From the NCBI GenBank assembly GCA_900545455.1, contig UQZF01000154.1:1-6855 (forward strand): DNA of 6,855 bases, read 5' to 3'. Below, one piece after another: positions 5,958-6,855 of this stretch (positions are counted from its first letter, which is position 1; each line of letters opens with the position of its first letter). The DNA is from an uncultured Eubacteriales bacterium. GTDB taxonomy: Bacteria > Bacillota > Clostridia > Lachnospirales > Lachnospiraceae. A model generated the notes under the pieces. That model worked only from the letters and a program-made list of their open reading frames with translations. It was not told where the DNA came from and made no database searches. Made by a program: the position numbers and the translations under genes.

Positions 5958-6006
5958 TATAATTTTGAAAACGGAAATACAGATGCGTAAATGATTGGAG
6001 ATGGTT

Positions 6007-6525
6007 ATGCAGGACAGACTGATTGAGGAAGCCTTTTATAAATATAAAGATTACCTGACAGCGGTTATAAAAACTGTAGGTAAGAATATTTCTGATGCCG
6101 ACGTCGATGACATTCTGAGTGACATCTATTTAAAGCTATGCAGAACCTCTCAGATATACGATGAGGATAAGGCATCCGTTAAAACATATTTGTCATACAT
6201 AGCGCGCAATGCCACGATTGATTTTTGTAGGAAAATAAAAATTACGGATGAGAATATTGATGAACATGAGGAAATACACACGGATGAGAATTTGGAGGGG
6301 TACATTTTACGGGTGGAAACGGCAGAACTTGTAAAGGAGGCGTTAGGACAGCTTGATAAAAAGGAAAGGGACGTATTTATCATGTTTTACTATTTTGAAA
6401 ACACAATAGACGAAATATCGATGAATACGGGAATGAAGTCATCCACGATTAAGAGCGTGCTGCGAAGGGGAAGGGCTAAGCTGAAAAAGCATTTAAACGG
6501 AAAGGGGTACGAATTTGAAAACTGA
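6007..6525 (+). CDS. ECF-type RNA polymerase sigma factor
   Basis: A 172-residue sigma-70 family protein of the size of ECF factors, which carry only regions 2 and 4. Region 2 spans about 10-78 (YLTAVIKTVGKNISDADVDD through YLSYIARNATIDFCRKIK). It contains the acidic DVDDILSDIYLKL core-binding helix and the ARNATIDFCRK part that recognises the -10 element. An acidic linker follows (80-104). Region 4 (about 108-164) has the LDKKERDVFIMFYYF helix and a helix-turn-helix TIDEISMNTGMKSSTIKSVL that reads the -35 element. The start is placed at ATG 6007 because TTGGAG lies six bases ahead; ATG 6001 and TTG 5995 have no spacing for it. It overlaps by 11 bases the membrane-protein gene after it, as sigma/anti-sigma pairs often do, and is preceded by an ECF-type promoter, suggesting autoregulation. 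The inducing signal is unknown; envelope stress is a guess. Confidence 0.9.
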   Translation: MQDRLIEEAFYKYKDYLTAVIKTVGKNISDADVDDILSDIYLKLCRTSQIYDEDKASVKTYLSYIARNATIDFCRKIKITDENIDEHEEIHTDENLEGYILRVETAELVKEALGQLDKKERDVFIMFYYFENTIDEISMNTGMKSSTIKSVLRRGRAKLKKHLNGKGYEFEN

Positions 6526-6855
6526 CAGAGTCCAAATTAAAAAAGAAGAGTTTCTAAGATATATTCCCGCGGAGTACATTGAGGAGACGATTAAGAGCAT
6601 GCAATGGGATAAAAATGAGCAGTCGGCTGACGGCAATAGGCATAGTTATATGCTTCACCGTCTCAAACCTGTATTGGCGGCAGCAGTTGTATTGATTGTT
6701 TTCATTTTTGGTGGCGGTGCTGCCTACGCATACACAAATAAGTATTTATTTTTTGAAAACGGAAAGCTTGTTTTCTCGCTCAATAAGAATGTTGTTGACG
6801 AAATTGCGGATAACACGGAATGGGAAAACGACGAGGAAAAGTTTTCTTTTTCGGT
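6515..6855 (+). CDS. probable anti-sigma factor, single-pass membrane protein, 3' truncated
   Basis: An open frame of 113 codons runs to the window edge. The start is TTG at 6515, with AAAGGGG seven bases before it, inside the last codons of the sigma gene; the 11-base overlap suggests translational coupling. An ATG at codon 29 (6599-6601) is a poorer alternative. The first 50 residues are hydrophilic and charged (KTDRVQIKKEEFLRYIPAEY at 2-21) and should be cytoplasmic. Residues 53-72 (VLAAAVVLIVFIFGGGAAYA) form one membrane segment, followed by an external part that begins TNKYLFFENGKLVFSLNKN. Topology and position next to an ECF sigma gene fit a membrane anti-sigma factor that holds the sigma protein until a signal arrives. 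No zinc-type HxxxCxxC anti-sigma motif is present, so the role rests on context and topology. Confidence 0.7.
   Translation, partial: MKTDRVQIKKEEFLRYIPAEYIEETIKSMQWDKNEQSADGNRHSYMLHRLKPVLAAAVVLIVFIFGGGAAYAYTNKYLFFENGKLVFSLNKNVVDEIADNTEWENDEEKFSFS

Overview
The window looks like a piece of a low-to-moderate GC Bacillota chromosome, most likely a gut-type clostridium of the Lachnospiraceae. The grounds are strong AGGAGG-type ribosome binding sites, sigma-A promoters, a YitT/DUF2179 protein, a DUF4867 protein and an IS1182-type transposase. This assignment is inferred from gene content and style; no database search was run.

Left part (1-2836, minus strand): three complete genes read right to left. 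A YitT-family membrane protein comes first, then tryptophanyl-tRNA synthetase (trpS) with its own sigma-A promoter containing a 13-bp palindrome. A DUF4867 protein follows trpS after 31 bp, and then the first eight codons of another gene run off the left edge. Positions 2764-2959 are a divergent promoter region.

Middle (2960-5340): a plus-strand zinc-ribbon membrane protein faces a minus-strand secreted protein (5341-5817). The short gap between them was a hairpin able to terminate transcription from both sides. A 1667-bp IS1182-type element (3632-5298) now sits there, with a near-identical copy of the hairpin on each side. The transposase is broken by a 2-bp deletion, a 1-bp deletion and a nonsense codon. 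The element has its own strong promoter, and just inside each end a hairpin placed to stop transcription entering from outside.

Right part (5341-6855): an ECF-type sigma factor gene overlaps by 11 bp a TTG-started gene for a single-pass membrane protein, probably its anti-sigma factor, cut by the window edge. Divergent to them is a gene for a small secreted protein of no recognised family. In the 189-bp divergent region a perfect 10-bp inverted repeat resolves into two facing ECF-type promoters. Each reads TGCAACTT, 15 bases, CGTA, with identical spacing, one driving the sigma gene and one the secreted protein. The best reading is a compact autoregulated envelope-signalling module of sigma factor, membrane anti-sigma and a secreted target, and it is the most interesting item here. 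No gene-free stretch exceeds 300 bases; no tRNA, rRNA, CRISPR array or T-box was seen.
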